Assembly: GCA_000514715.1 (NCBI GenBank)
Contig: AZWL01000008.1
Coordinates: 124,001-188,000 of the forward strand
Origin: Streptomyces sp. CNH099
GTDB lineage: Bacteria > Actinomycetota > Actinomycetes > Streptomycetales > Streptomycetaceae
Reading direction: 5' to 3'
Length of the DNA: 64,000 nt
Below, one piece after another: positions 29,416 through 36,676 of the stretch; the first letter of the stretch is position 1, and every line of letters begins with the position of its first letter. The translations under genes were made by a program, and so were the position numbers. The notes under the pieces are model-generated. The model did no database searches and was not told where the DNA came from. It worked only from the letters and a program-made list of their open reading frames with translations.

Positions 29416-30534
29416 CTACCGCGCCGCCTCGGCCTTCTCCAGAGCCGCCACGTACTCCCGGTTCCAGGCGGCGCCGCGCAGCTCCTCCGGCAGTCCCGCC
29501 AGGCCGTTGCGCAGGTGGTCGGCTGCCTCGTCGTACCGCCCCAGGGCCAGCGCAGAGAGGCCGAAGGACAGCCTGCTGAACTCGGGCGTGAGCCAGTACG
29601 CCGTGGCCGGAGGGGGCAGCTTGCCGGCCTCGTCCATCAGCCGCGCGCCCTCGTCCAGCATCCGGAGGGCTTCGTCCCGCTTGCCCAGGTGTCCGAGCCC
29701 GGCAGCCGCCTGCAGGAGGTCCCCCAGCCGCTGGGCGGGGTGCGCCCCGGGGGTGTACGCGGCTGCGGTGAACCAGCGGGCAACGGCCTGCTGCCGGCCC
29801 TGCTGCCGCGCCAGGTATCCCTTGAAGTTGAGCGCCTGCGCGGCGAGCGTGCCGTTGCCGATCTCGTCGGCGAGGTCCACGGCGTCGTCCAGGAGCTGCA
29901 CGGCCTCGCCGTCCCGCCGCAGCTCCGCCAGCAGCCACCCGCCGAACTGGACGAACTCCGATGCCACCGCGGCGAAGGCGTCGCGATGCGGTCCGCGCGC
30001 CTCTTTGAGCATGCGCGTGACCTCCGCCAGCTGCACGAGCGTCGCCGGGAGCACGGCCTCCGGCCTCGCGGAGTCGTCGAGGCGGCGTAACGCGGCCAGA
30101 ACGCCGGCCGTGGCCTCGACGGTTCCCGCGTCCATGCGGGACGGCCGCCCGGCGGCGCGGGCGACCCGGTGGGAATCGTCGGGGTGCATGAGGGTTCCGG
30201 CGAGCGCACCCCCGGCTCCGACCAGACCGTCCAGATCCTTCGCGATCTCTGTCGAGGGCTCACGCACCCCGGCGAGGATGCGGCCGAGTTCCCCGGGGTC
30301 CTGGTCGATCGCGTGGGCGGCGTCGCGCACCGAGTAGCCGCGGTCACGCAACGCCCGGCGGGCCAGGTCGGCGAAATCAGCCACGGTGAACCTCAGCAAC
30401 TTCGAGCGGGGACTTCCAGCGTACTCAACTCGCCCCGGGCCGCCCTCGATCACGACAGTCTGAGCCTGGATCACCGTGTGGGCCCGGACGTCCTCCGCCT
30501 GGTTGCGGACGTCCTCGCTGGCCTCCGCCGCCAC
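29416..30534 (-). CDS. XRE-like regulator with TPR-type helical repeats
   Basis: A 372-residue protein. The start is GTG 30534 with GGGAG five bases upstream and eight bases after the stop of the small upstream gene. After a short leader containing VRAHTVIQAQTVVI, an XRE-like helix-turn-helix is seen (about 48-105; GYSVRDAAHAIDQDPGELGRILAG). About 200 residues of helical, TPR-like repeats rich in Ala and Leu follow (LAAQALNFKGYLARQQG, GLGHLGKRDEALRMLDEG, SALALGRYDEAADHLRNG). Such proteins are signal-sensing regulators or adaptors. It forms an operon with the small upstream gene, with which it shares a V-x-QxQTV motif. Confidence 0.75.
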   Translation of the reverse strand: MAAEASEDVRNQAEDVRAHTVIQAQTVVIEGGPGRVEYAGSPRSKLLRFTVADFADLARRALRDRGYSVRDAAHAIDQDPGELGRILAGVREPSTEIAKDLDGLVGAGGALAGTLMHPDDSHRVARAAGRPSRMDAGTVEATAGVLAALRRLDDSARPEAVLPATLVQLAEVTRMLKEARGPHRDAFAAVASEFVQFGGWLLAELRRDGEAVQLLDDAVDLADEIGNGTLAAQALNFKGYLARQQGRQQAVARWFTAAAYTPGAHPAQRLGDLLQAAAGLGHLGKRDEALRMLDEGARLMDEAGKLPPPATAYWLTPEFSRLSFGLSALALGRYDEAADHLRNGLAGLPEELRGAAWNREYVAALEKAEAAR

Positions 30535-30542
30535 GCGACTCC

Positions 30543-30920
30543 CTACGGGTTCGTGTTCCAGGTGACGGTCTGCCCCTGCACGAGATTCGTGACCCGGGCG
30601 TTTCCTGCGACGATGTTGGTGGTCACGTGGGTGGGCCGCAGCGCCGCCTCGTTTTGCCGGCACCACTCGGTGAAGTCCGCCGCGAACGCCGGGTCCTGCA
30701 GTGCCCGGGCGTAGATCAGGGCAGACAGGGACCGGACCTGGTTCTCGTCCTGCGGCTCCAGCGGGAGCGGCGGCCGCTCCTGCTCCGCCGTTCCCCGGCC
30801 GAAGGCCCGGCGCACCAGCGAGGCGAGGGAAGCCCAGGCCTGCCGTCCGGCCTCCGACCCGCCGCCCTGGGCAGCCGCCGTCACCGCGGCCTGGACGGTC
30901 TCTAAGCTCGCTGCGTCCAT
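30543..30920 (-). CDS. Small helical protein with a C-terminal NIVAGNARVTNLVQGQTV-type motif
   Basis: A 125-residue protein with no recognised enzymatic domain. The first 90 residues are helical, with a charged linker (RGTAEQERPPLPLEPQDENQ) in the middle. The end carries THVTTNIVAGNARVTNLV, then QGQTV. Similar beta-rich, Gly/Asn/Val/Gln motifs are found in Streptomyces conflict-system proteins next to TPR or NACHT modules; I know of no fixed function. The next gene begins eight bases later and has AHTVIQAQTVVI. A two-gene sensor/effector unit is inferred. Confidence 0.6.
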   Translation of the reverse strand: MDAASLETVQAAVTAAAQGGGSEAGRQAWASLASLVRRAFGRGTAEQERPPLPLEPQDENQVRSLSALIYARALQDPAFAADFTEWCRQNEAALRPTHVTTNIVAGNARVTNLVQGQTVTWNTNP

Positions 30921-31165
30921 GGCGGCCCCCGCTTCACCTACGACACGGATACATCCGGCTACCGAGTGTAGGGGTCGGATGCCGCCGAGTCACTCGCTCC
31001 GCCCGTTGGCCGCGGAGAACAGTCCGGCGGGAGCGGGTCGGGAGCAGGGCGACGTCGTCGCGCGGGGTGGGCGGCCCGGACACTTCCCGGCGACCCGGCG
31101 CGCTCGGCGGCGGAGGTAACCTGTCGCAGCCCCGCGCCGGCGGGAGGGACCGTGGAGGGGAGCCG

Positions 31166-32020
31166 GTGGACGCCTCGGACGACGTCGAGCGGGCCGTGCG
31201 CCCCCAGACGCTTCTGCTCGCCCTCTTCGGCGACCAGGTGCTGGGCCGCGGCGTGGCCGTCTCCGCGGGCAGCGTCATCGCGGTGCTGAACCGGCTGGGG
31301 GTCGGCGAGCACGCCACGCGGGCCGCCGTGACCCGGATGGCCCGCCGCGGCCTCCTGCGGCCGGTACGCAGTGGCCGTCAGGTCTTCTTCGGGCTGGCAC
31401 CGCGCGGGGTCGCGGTGCTGCGCGACGGCCTGCGCATGCTGGAGGCCGAGATCGTGGACCGGGAGTGGGACGGCCGCTGGACTCTGCTGGCGTTCTCCGT
31501 GCCGGAGACGCGGCGCGCCGACCGGCACGCGCTGCGGACCCGGCTGGGGTGGGCCGGATTCGCCCCCCTGCGCAGTGGGCTGTGGGTCTCGCCGGGCACG
31601 GCGAATGTCTCGCAGGTGCTGTCCGAACTGGACCTGCTCGACCACGTGACGGTCTTCCGGGGCGAGGCGGCGCTGGGGAGCGATCCGGCGAAGATCGCCC
31701 GGGAGGCGTGGGACCTGCGGGCGCTCGCCGCGGGCTACCGGGGGTTCCTCGACCGCTGGTCGGGCGGTGCCTTCAGTGAGTGGGACGCGTTGTCGCAGCG
31801 CACGCGGATGACCGCGGAGTGGTTGCTGCTGATCCGCCAGGACCCGCGGCTGCCGCCGGCGCTGCTGCCGCCGGAGTGGCCGGGTGTGCGGGCACAGGAG
31901 ATGTTCCGGACCCTGCAGGCCGAGCTGACCGGTCCCGCGGACGAACTCGCCGCGGCGCGGCTCTCGACCATCGCCGACACCGCCGACACCGAGGCACAGC
32001 ACCCTTCGGCCAATATTTGA
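31166..32020 (+). CDS. PaaX-family transcriptional regulator
   Basis: A 284-residue regulator. The winged helix (LLALFGDQVLGRGVAVSAGSV to [22 protein letters not shown], about 15-85) is followed by the PaaX central domain (WDGRWTLLAFSVPETRRADRHALR) and C-terminal domain (AGYRGFLDRW, EWLLLIRQDPRLPPALLPPEWPG). PaaX members repress phenylacetate and other aromatic-acid genes through CoA thioesters; the ligand here is unknown. The start is GTG 31166 with GGAGGGG five bases ahead. A strong promoter for the following secreted esterase starts eight bases after its stop. Confidence 0.85.
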   Translation: MDASDDVERAVRPQTLLLALFGDQVLGRGVAVSAGSVIAVLNRLGVGEHATRAAVTRMARRGLLRPVRSGRQVFFGLAPRGVAVLRDGLRMLEAEIVDREWDGRWTLLAFSVPETRRADRHALRTRLGWAGFAPLRSGLWVSPGTANVSQVLSELDLLDHVTVFRGEAALGSDPAKIAREAWDLRALAAGYRGFLDRWSGGAFSEWDALSQRTRMTAEWLLLIRQDPRLPPALLPPEWPGVRAQEMFRTLQAELTGPADELAAARLSTIADTADTEAQHPSANI

Positions 32021-32027
32021 CACATCA

Positions 32028-32056
32028 TTGACGGTCGTTTCAAAGTTGCCTAACTT
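32028..32056 (+). promoter_or_regulatory. Promoter of the secreted esterase gene, with operator-like repeat
   Basis: TTGACG (32028-32033) and TAACTT (32051-32056) are exactly 17 bases apart. The perfect inverted repeat AAGTT-GCCT-AACTT (32043-32056) covers the -10. Binding of a regulator there would block transcription; the neighbouring PaaX-like protein or a MarR-type protein are candidates. The start codon is at 32087 after AGGAGG. Confidence 0.6.
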
Positions 32057-32086
32057 GATGCGGGCGGGGCCAGAACAGGAGGCAGC

Positions 32087-33025
32087 ATGACTCGCATCAG
32101 AGCCGCACTCGCCGCCATCGGCAGCGGCTTATTGATCGCCCTCGCCGGCATCGCCGTCCCGGCGCCGGCAGCCGCGGCCGAACTCGTCGAGGTGACCAAC
32201 TTCGGCGACAACCCCGGCAATCTGCGCATGCACATCTACGTTCCGGATTCCACGCCCGCCAGCCCGGCGATCGTCGTCGCCATGCACGGCTGCGGTGGCT
32301 CGGGTCCGGGCTTCGCCGGGTCCAGCGAGTTCATCTCGCTCGCCGACCAGCACGGGTTCGTCGTCATCTTCCCGACCGCGACGAAGCAGACGGCGATGGG
32401 CAACTGCTTCGACGTGTGGTCACCGGAGTCCAAGACCCACGGCGGCGGCAGCGATCCCGCGTCGATCGTCTCGATGGTCGGCTACGCGGAGCAGCAGCAC
32501 GGCGGCGACCCCGGACGGGTCTTCGCCACCGGCAGTTCGTCCGGCGGAATGGAGACGCAAGCCCTGCTCGCCGTCTACCCGGACGTGTTCCAGGCCGGGG
32601 CGTCGTTCATGGGCGTTCCCTTCACCTGCTTCGCCAACGAAGCGGATTTCCCGCCCTGGACCAGCCAGTGCGTCAACGGCAGCATGGACAGGACCCCGCA
32701 GCAGTGGGGCGACGCGGTCCGCGCGGCGTACCCGGGCTACACCGGTGACCGCCCCCGGGTCCAGCTCTGGCACGGCACCGCAGACCCCCTCGTGCCGTAC
32801 CAGCTCCAGGGGGAAGCGGTCGATCAGTGGACCAACGTCTTCGGGCTGAGCCGGACCCCGACCTCGACGGACCAGCCGCAGCCCGGCTGGACGCGCGACC
32901 GCTTCGCCGACTCGGGCGGGACCGTGCAGGTCGAGGCCGTCAGCGTCCAGGGCGCCGGCCACAGCCTCCCCATGGGCGGCATGGGCGCCGCGGCCGTGTC
33001 GTTCTTCGGCATCGACGGCACCTGA
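32087..33025 (+). CDS. Secreted PHB depolymerase-type / acetylxylan esterase (CE1-like)
   Basis: A 312-residue extracellular alpha/beta hydrolase. The signal peptide (MTRIRAALAAIGSGLL and on) ends around PAPAAAAE. The nucleophile sits in ATGSSSGGM (about residue 150). The acid is in HGTADPLVP (about 230) and the histidine in QGAGHSLPMGG (about 290). The oxyanion stretch is AMHGCGGSG. It most resembles acetylxylan, feruloyl and PHB depolymerase-type esterases, so plant polymer de-esterification is likely. It has no separate binding module. Codon 15 is TTA (32129-32131), implying bldA control in Streptomyces. Confidence 0.87.
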   Translation: MTRIRAALAAIGSGLLIALAGIAVPAPAAAAELVEVTNFGDNPGNLRMHIYVPDSTPASPAIVVAMHGCGGSGPGFAGSSEFISLADQHGFVVIFPTATKQTAMGNCFDVWSPESKTHGGGSDPASIVSMVGYAEQQHGGDPGRVFATGSSSGGMETQALLAVYPDVFQAGASFMGVPFTCFANEADFPPWTSQCVNGSMDRTPQQWGDAVRAAYPGYTGDRPRVQLWHGTADPLVPYQLQGEAVDQWTNVFGLSRTPTSTDQPQPGWTRDRFADSGGTVQVEAVSVQGAGHSLPMGGMGAAAVSFFGIDGT

Positions 33026-33231
33026 CCGCCTGCGGCGGGGCGTGACGGGGGGAGTCGCTGTGCGGACCCGCACTGACGGCTCCCCCCGGCCCTCCGCCTG
33101 AAGCGCGCCTGGTGGCAGCCGAAGCCACTCTGGTGGGGTGACTTGAGAGGGGCGAATTTCGACTTCACAGGGTAGTCGGACGATTACGCCAATAGCCTGG
33201 CCGTGTCGGCATCTCACGAAGGGCGACGAGC

Positions 33232-34101
33232 ATGGGCGAGGACGACCGCGAGCAGGCGAGGCGGCAGCGCAAGCCGGAAAAGAGAGCCAGGAGGGACAAG
33301 GACGCGGTACCACCCATCTGGGTCGCATACGCAAAGCTGCTCAAACTGCACCGCGAACGCGCGGGCATCACGCAGCCCCAACTTGCCGTCGCGGTGGGCT
33401 ACTCCTTCGACACGGTCGCCGCCATCGAACAAGCCAGACGCCCGGCGAAGCTGGCCTTCACGCGGGGCGCGGAGCGGGAACTCGACGCACAGGGCACGCT
33501 GATGGTGCTCCAGGATGACGTGGACCGGGCGAAGCTGCCGCAGTTCTTCCGGAACGTGGCGCTTCTGGAAGAAGAGGCGCTGAGCAGGTACGACTGGGAC
33601 CCGCTGCTGGTGCCGGGGCTGTTGCAGACGGAGGAGTACGCGCGCGCGTTGTTCTCGGCGCACTGTCCGCCGCTGTCGGAGGACGAGATCGAGCTGAGCG
33701 TGGAGGCCCGTCTCGCGCGGCAGAGGTTACTCACGCGGAAGAAGCCGGTGGAGCTGTGCTTCATCATCGGCGAGGCGGCGCTGCGCAACCCGGTGGGCGG
33801 GAAGCGAGTGCAGCGGGAGCAGTTGGAGGCGCTCGGGAAGCTTGCGGAGCTGCCGCATGTGGAGATCCAGGTGATGCCCTGGACCTGCGGCTTCCACCCC
33901 GGGCTCAACGGGCCCATGGTCGTCATGGAGACGGCGGAGCACGAAATGGTGGGGTACGTGGAATCGCAGGAGGCCGGGTTCGTCGTCTCCGACCCGGAAC
34001 AGGTCAGCGCGTTCGCTCACCGGTATGGAAAGATGCGCTCACTGGCACTGAACCCCGATGAATCGGCACGGTTCATCGGCCGCGTCGCAGGAGAGCTATG
34101 A
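33232..34101 (+). CDS. XRE-family regulator with DUF5753 (Scr2-like)
   Basis: A 289-residue DNA-binding protein. A charged leader is followed by a helix-turn-helix (about 40-95; RERAGITQPQLAVAVGYSFDTVAAIEQARRP). The DUF5753 domain then begins with LSRYDWDPLLVPGLLQTEEYARAL and contains LCFIIGEAALRNPVGG and VMPWTCGFHPGLNGP. Streptomyces has dozens of these, each paired with a DUF397 protein. Some pairs affect antibiotic production and behave like toxin-antitoxin modules. Its stop overlaps the DUF397 start by four bases. TTA codon 166 (33727-33729) suggests bldA dependence. Confidence 0.92.
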   Translation: MGEDDREQARRQRKPEKRARRDKDAVPPIWVAYAKLLKLHRERAGITQPQLAVAVGYSFDTVAAIEQARRPAKLAFTRGAERELDAQGTLMVLQDDVDRAKLPQFFRNVALLEEEALSRYDWDPLLVPGLLQTEEYARALFSAHCPPLSEDEIELSVEARLARQRLLTRKKPVELCFIIGEAALRNPVGGKRVQREQLEALGKLAELPHVEIQVMPWTCGFHPGLNGPMVVMETAEHEMVGYVESQEAGFVVSDPEQVSAFAHRYGKMRSLALNPDESARFIGRVAGEL

Positions 34102-34319
34102 ACGTGGATCAGGCTGCGGACACCAGCAGTTCGCATGAGTTGGCGTGGGTGAAGAGCAGCTACAGCGGATCGGGCGGCGGCAACTGCATAGAGGTGGCCG
34201 CGGCAGCAGAGTGCGTACATGTACGCGACTCCAAGGACCCCGCCGGCCCCGTCCTCACGGTCTCACCCGAGGCATGGACCTCGTTCCTCGCCTTCGCGGC
34301 CACCCAGGAGCCCGGCTGA
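34098..34319 (+). CDS. DUF397 protein (Scr1-like partner)
   Basis: A 73-residue protein with the DUF397 core: LAWVKSSYSGSGGGNCIEVA, then VHVRDSKDPAGPVLTVSPEAW, SFLAFA. It starts inside the end of the XRE gene (ATGA overlap), so translation is coupled. In studied pairs the DUF397 protein antagonises or partners the XRE protein. A hairpin terminator follows. Confidence 0.92.
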   Translation: MNVDQAADTSSSHELAWVKSSYSGSGGGNCIEVAAAAECVHVRDSKDPAGPVLTVSPEAWTSFLAFAATQEPG

Positions 34320-34335
34320 CGCCGTGAGTCGTGCG

Positions 34336-34367
34336 TGCCCTGCCCCGGACGCCCTCCGGGGCAAGGC
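34336..34367. terminator. Bidirectional hairpin terminator
   Basis: GCCCCGGA (34342-34349) pairs perfectly with TCCGGGGC (34355-34362), extended by partial pairing of TGCC/GGCA. It lies in the 64-base gap between the convergent DUF397 and HEPN genes. Confidence 0.7.
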
Positions 34368-34383
34368 ACCTCGGCGACATCCG

Positions 34384-35163
34384 TCAGCCCAGGACCTTGG
34401 CGATGGCCAGCGCGGTGCGCTCCAGCCAGTCCACGGCGTCGGTCACATCACCCTCGGTGATCGGGCGCCGCTGCTTGAGGTGGCCCTCGACGAGATCGGC
34501 GTCATGGGCGATCTTGTTGCGCCGCTCCATGATCTCGACATATCGCTTCTTCAACGTCTGGGCCGTGAGAGACGTGCGGCCGTGGTTCCACTCGTTCATC
34601 TGGACGGCGGCCTTGGCCCAGATGTCTTCCTCCGTCACCAGCTTCAACGCCTCGCTGATCTTGCGAGGGTTCTGAAGCGAGGCGTTGCTCCACTTCGCCT
34701 TCACATGCTCGGAGACGGCATCAGCAAGCGTCGTGTCACCGCGGCGGATCTCCTCGACCATGGCGAGCGGGAGCTCAAACCTCGTGAGCTGATACGGCAT
34801 GTCATCGCTGTCCTGCCCCGCCAGCACGGCGACGCGCCGGTACAGCTCTTCGTGGAACCAATGATCGATGGCGCTGACAGCCTGGACCCAGGCGGCCCGG
34901 TAGAAGTCACCGATGTCCAAGAGCGGCGACTCAAAGGCCGCCAGGTTCTTACCCGCGGTGATCATCTTCCGGGCGTAGTCGAGATTCGTCGTGAACGCCT
35001 GGAACTCGCGCGTCTGTGGGCGCTGAATGGGCAAACCGAGCACTCCCGTCTCACCGAGCTTCGGCGTCAAGATTTCCGGTGAGACGGTGAGCGGGTCAAC
35101 TCGATTGAGGATCCGCTGCCTCAGTTGGCTGGATCTCGTCCGTATCGGCCGTAACTTCGCCAC
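34384..35163 (-). CDS. HEPN-motif protein encoded at the end of the type I RM operon
   Basis: A 259-residue, mostly helical protein with no membrane segment. The stretch MERRNKIAHDADLVEG near residue 215 carries the R-x4-H motif of HEPN ribonucleases, followed by conserved acidic and basic helices. The start GTG 35163 gives a 68-base overlap with hsdM; GAGG lies six bases upstream of it. If that start is right, codon 4 is TTA (35152-35154). A later initiator cannot be excluded. HEPN proteins beside restriction genes are often RNA-cutting back-up effectors or antitoxin-controlled toxins. Function here is inferred, and no nucleotidyltransferase (MNT) antitoxin partner was seen. Confidence 0.68.
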   Translation of the reverse strand: MAKLRPIRTRSSQLRQRILNRVDPLTVSPEILTPKLGETGVLGLPIQRPQTREFQAFTTNLDYARKMITAGKNLAAFESPLLDIGDFYRAAWVQAVSAIDHWFHEELYRRVAVLAGQDSDDMPYQLTRFELPLAMVEEIRRGDTTLADAVSEHVKAKWSNASLQNPRKISEALKLVTEEDIWAKAAVQMNEWNHGRTSLTAQTLKKRYVEIMERRNKIAHDADLVEGHLKQRRPITEGDVTDAVDWLERTALAIAKVLG

Positions 35164-36676
35164 CGAGGGCCTCGGCGATGGCGGCGAACTCGCTCAGCGC
35201 CGCCTGAAGATCCTCCACGATCTCCTGGGCGATGACCTCCGGCGGCAGCAGGCTGTCCGCGTCCTCCAGGGCCGGGTCCTTCATCCAGGTGATATCGAGA
35301 TTGACCTTGTCACGGGCGATGAGTTCGTCGTAGGTGAAGCTCTTGAAGCGCTCATCGTCTGTCTCGACGCGCTCGGAGCGCGGCCGGCCGGGTCGGTAGG
35401 CCTCGACGAACTCGTCGAGGTCGGCTCGACGCAGCGGGTGCTGCTTGAGAGTGAAGTGCTTGGCGGTGCGGAAGTCGTAGACCCAGAGTGTGGTGGTGTT
35501 GGGCTGGCCGCCGCCGCGCGGGGGCTTCTTCTCGAAGAAGAGCACGTTGGCCTTGACCCCGCCGGCGTAGAAGATCCCGGTGGGCAGACGCAGGATGGTG
35601 TGCAGATCGAACTCGTCGAGGAGCCGCCGGCGGACCTTCTCTCCGGCACCGCCTTCGAAGAGGACGTTGTCGGGGAGGACCACCGCGGCACGGCCGTTCA
35701 TCTCCGTCAGCGACATGATGTGCTGGAGGAAGTTGAGCTGCTTGTTGGTGGTCGTGGCCCGGAAGTCCTCGCGCTCGTAGGAAATGTCCTCCCTCTCGGC
35801 CTTGCCGTCCGTGCCGATCACGGTGATGGCGGACTTCTTACCGAAGGGCGGGTTGGCGAGGACGAGCGAGGCATGGTCGCCCGGCTTGTCGGCGAGGGCG
35901 TCGCCGACCGTGATCAGACTCGGGCCGTCGGCATCGCCGATACCGTGCAGCAGCATGTTCATGGCGGCGAGGCGGGCCGTGCCGGTGACCAGCTCGTTGC
36001 CCCAGATCTTCCCTGAGCCGAGCGCGAGGCGCTGCTCTCGAGAGAGGTCCTGCATGTGGTGCTGGCGGATGTAGCTGTGGGCGGAGATGAGGAAGCCGCC
36101 GGTGCCGCACGCGGGGTCGGTGACGGTGTCGTCGGGCCGCGGTTGCATGACGTCGACCATCGCGTCGATGAGGGCGCGTGGGGTGAAGTACTGCCCTGCA
36201 CCGGTCTTGGTGTCCTCGGCACCCTTGGCAAGCAGCCCCTCGTAGGCGTCGCCCTTGAGGTCCGTGCCCTGGATCGTCCAGTCTTCCTTGCCGATCAGAT
36301 CGACGACCAGCTTCTCCAGGAGGGCGGGCTCGGTGATGCGGTTCTGGGACTTGGCGAAGATCGTGCCGAGGGTGGTCCCGGGGTTCTGGGCAAGCTCGGT
36401 GAGGACGTTGCGATAGTGGACTTCGAGATCAAGACCCCTCTTGGCTGCGAGCGACTTCCAGTCGTAGCCGGGAGGGACAACGGCTTTTGCATCGGCCTCG
36501 GTGAAGGGGTCGGAAGCGATCTCGTCCGCCATCTTCAGGAAGAGGAGGTACGAGAGTTGCTCCACATACTCAATAGTGGACAGCCCGTTGTCCCGGAGAA
36601 CGTTGCAGTAGTTCCAGAGCTTCGCAACGAGCGTATCGGTCTGCGCGCTGGTCTGGGCAGGGATCGTGGGTGTCAC
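35096..36676 (-). CDS. hsdM: Type I restriction-modification DNA methyltransferase subunit
   Basis: A 526-residue N6-adenine methyltransferase. The helical N-terminal domain (LWNYCNVLRDNGLSTIEYVEQLSYLLFLKM) precedes the SAM motif TDPACGTGGFLISA (about 185-198) and the catalytic VLANPPFGKKS motif (about 270-280). The C-terminal recognition-subunit contact region ends at 35096. It starts with a four-base overlap on hsdS and is the third gene of hsdR-hsdS-hsdM. Together with HsdS it methylates the host site; with HsdR it forms the restriction complex. Confidence 0.96.
   Translation of the reverse strand: MTPTIPAQTSAQTDTLVAKLWNYCNVLRDNGLSTIEYVEQLSYLLFLKMADEIASDPFTEADAKAVVPPGYDWKSLAAKRGLDLEVHYRNVLTELAQNPGTTLGTIFAKSQNRITEPALLEKLVVDLIGKEDWTIQGTDLKGDAYEGLLAKGAEDTKTGAGQYFTPRALIDAMVDVMQPRPDDTVTDPACGTGGFLISAHSYIRQHHMQDLSREQRLALGSGKIWGNELVTGTARLAAMNMLLHGIGDADGPSLITVGDALADKPGDHASLVLANPPFGKKSAITVIGTDGKAEREDISYEREDFRATTTNKQLNFLQHIMSLTEMNGRAAVVLPDNVLFEGGAGEKVRRRLLDEFDLHTILRLPTGIFYAGGVKANVLFFEKKPPRGGGQPNTTTLWVYDFRTAKHFTLKQHPLRRADLDEFVEAYRPGRPRSERVETDDERFKSFTYDELIARDKVNLDITWMKDPALEDADSLLPPEVIAQEIVEDLQAALSEFAAIAEALGGEVTADTDEIQPTEAADPQSS

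Noticed and set aside
33026-33231. Promoter before the XRE/DUF5753 gene
   Set aside because: TTGAGA and AATAGC-like boxes exist but never at a proper 16-18 base distance.
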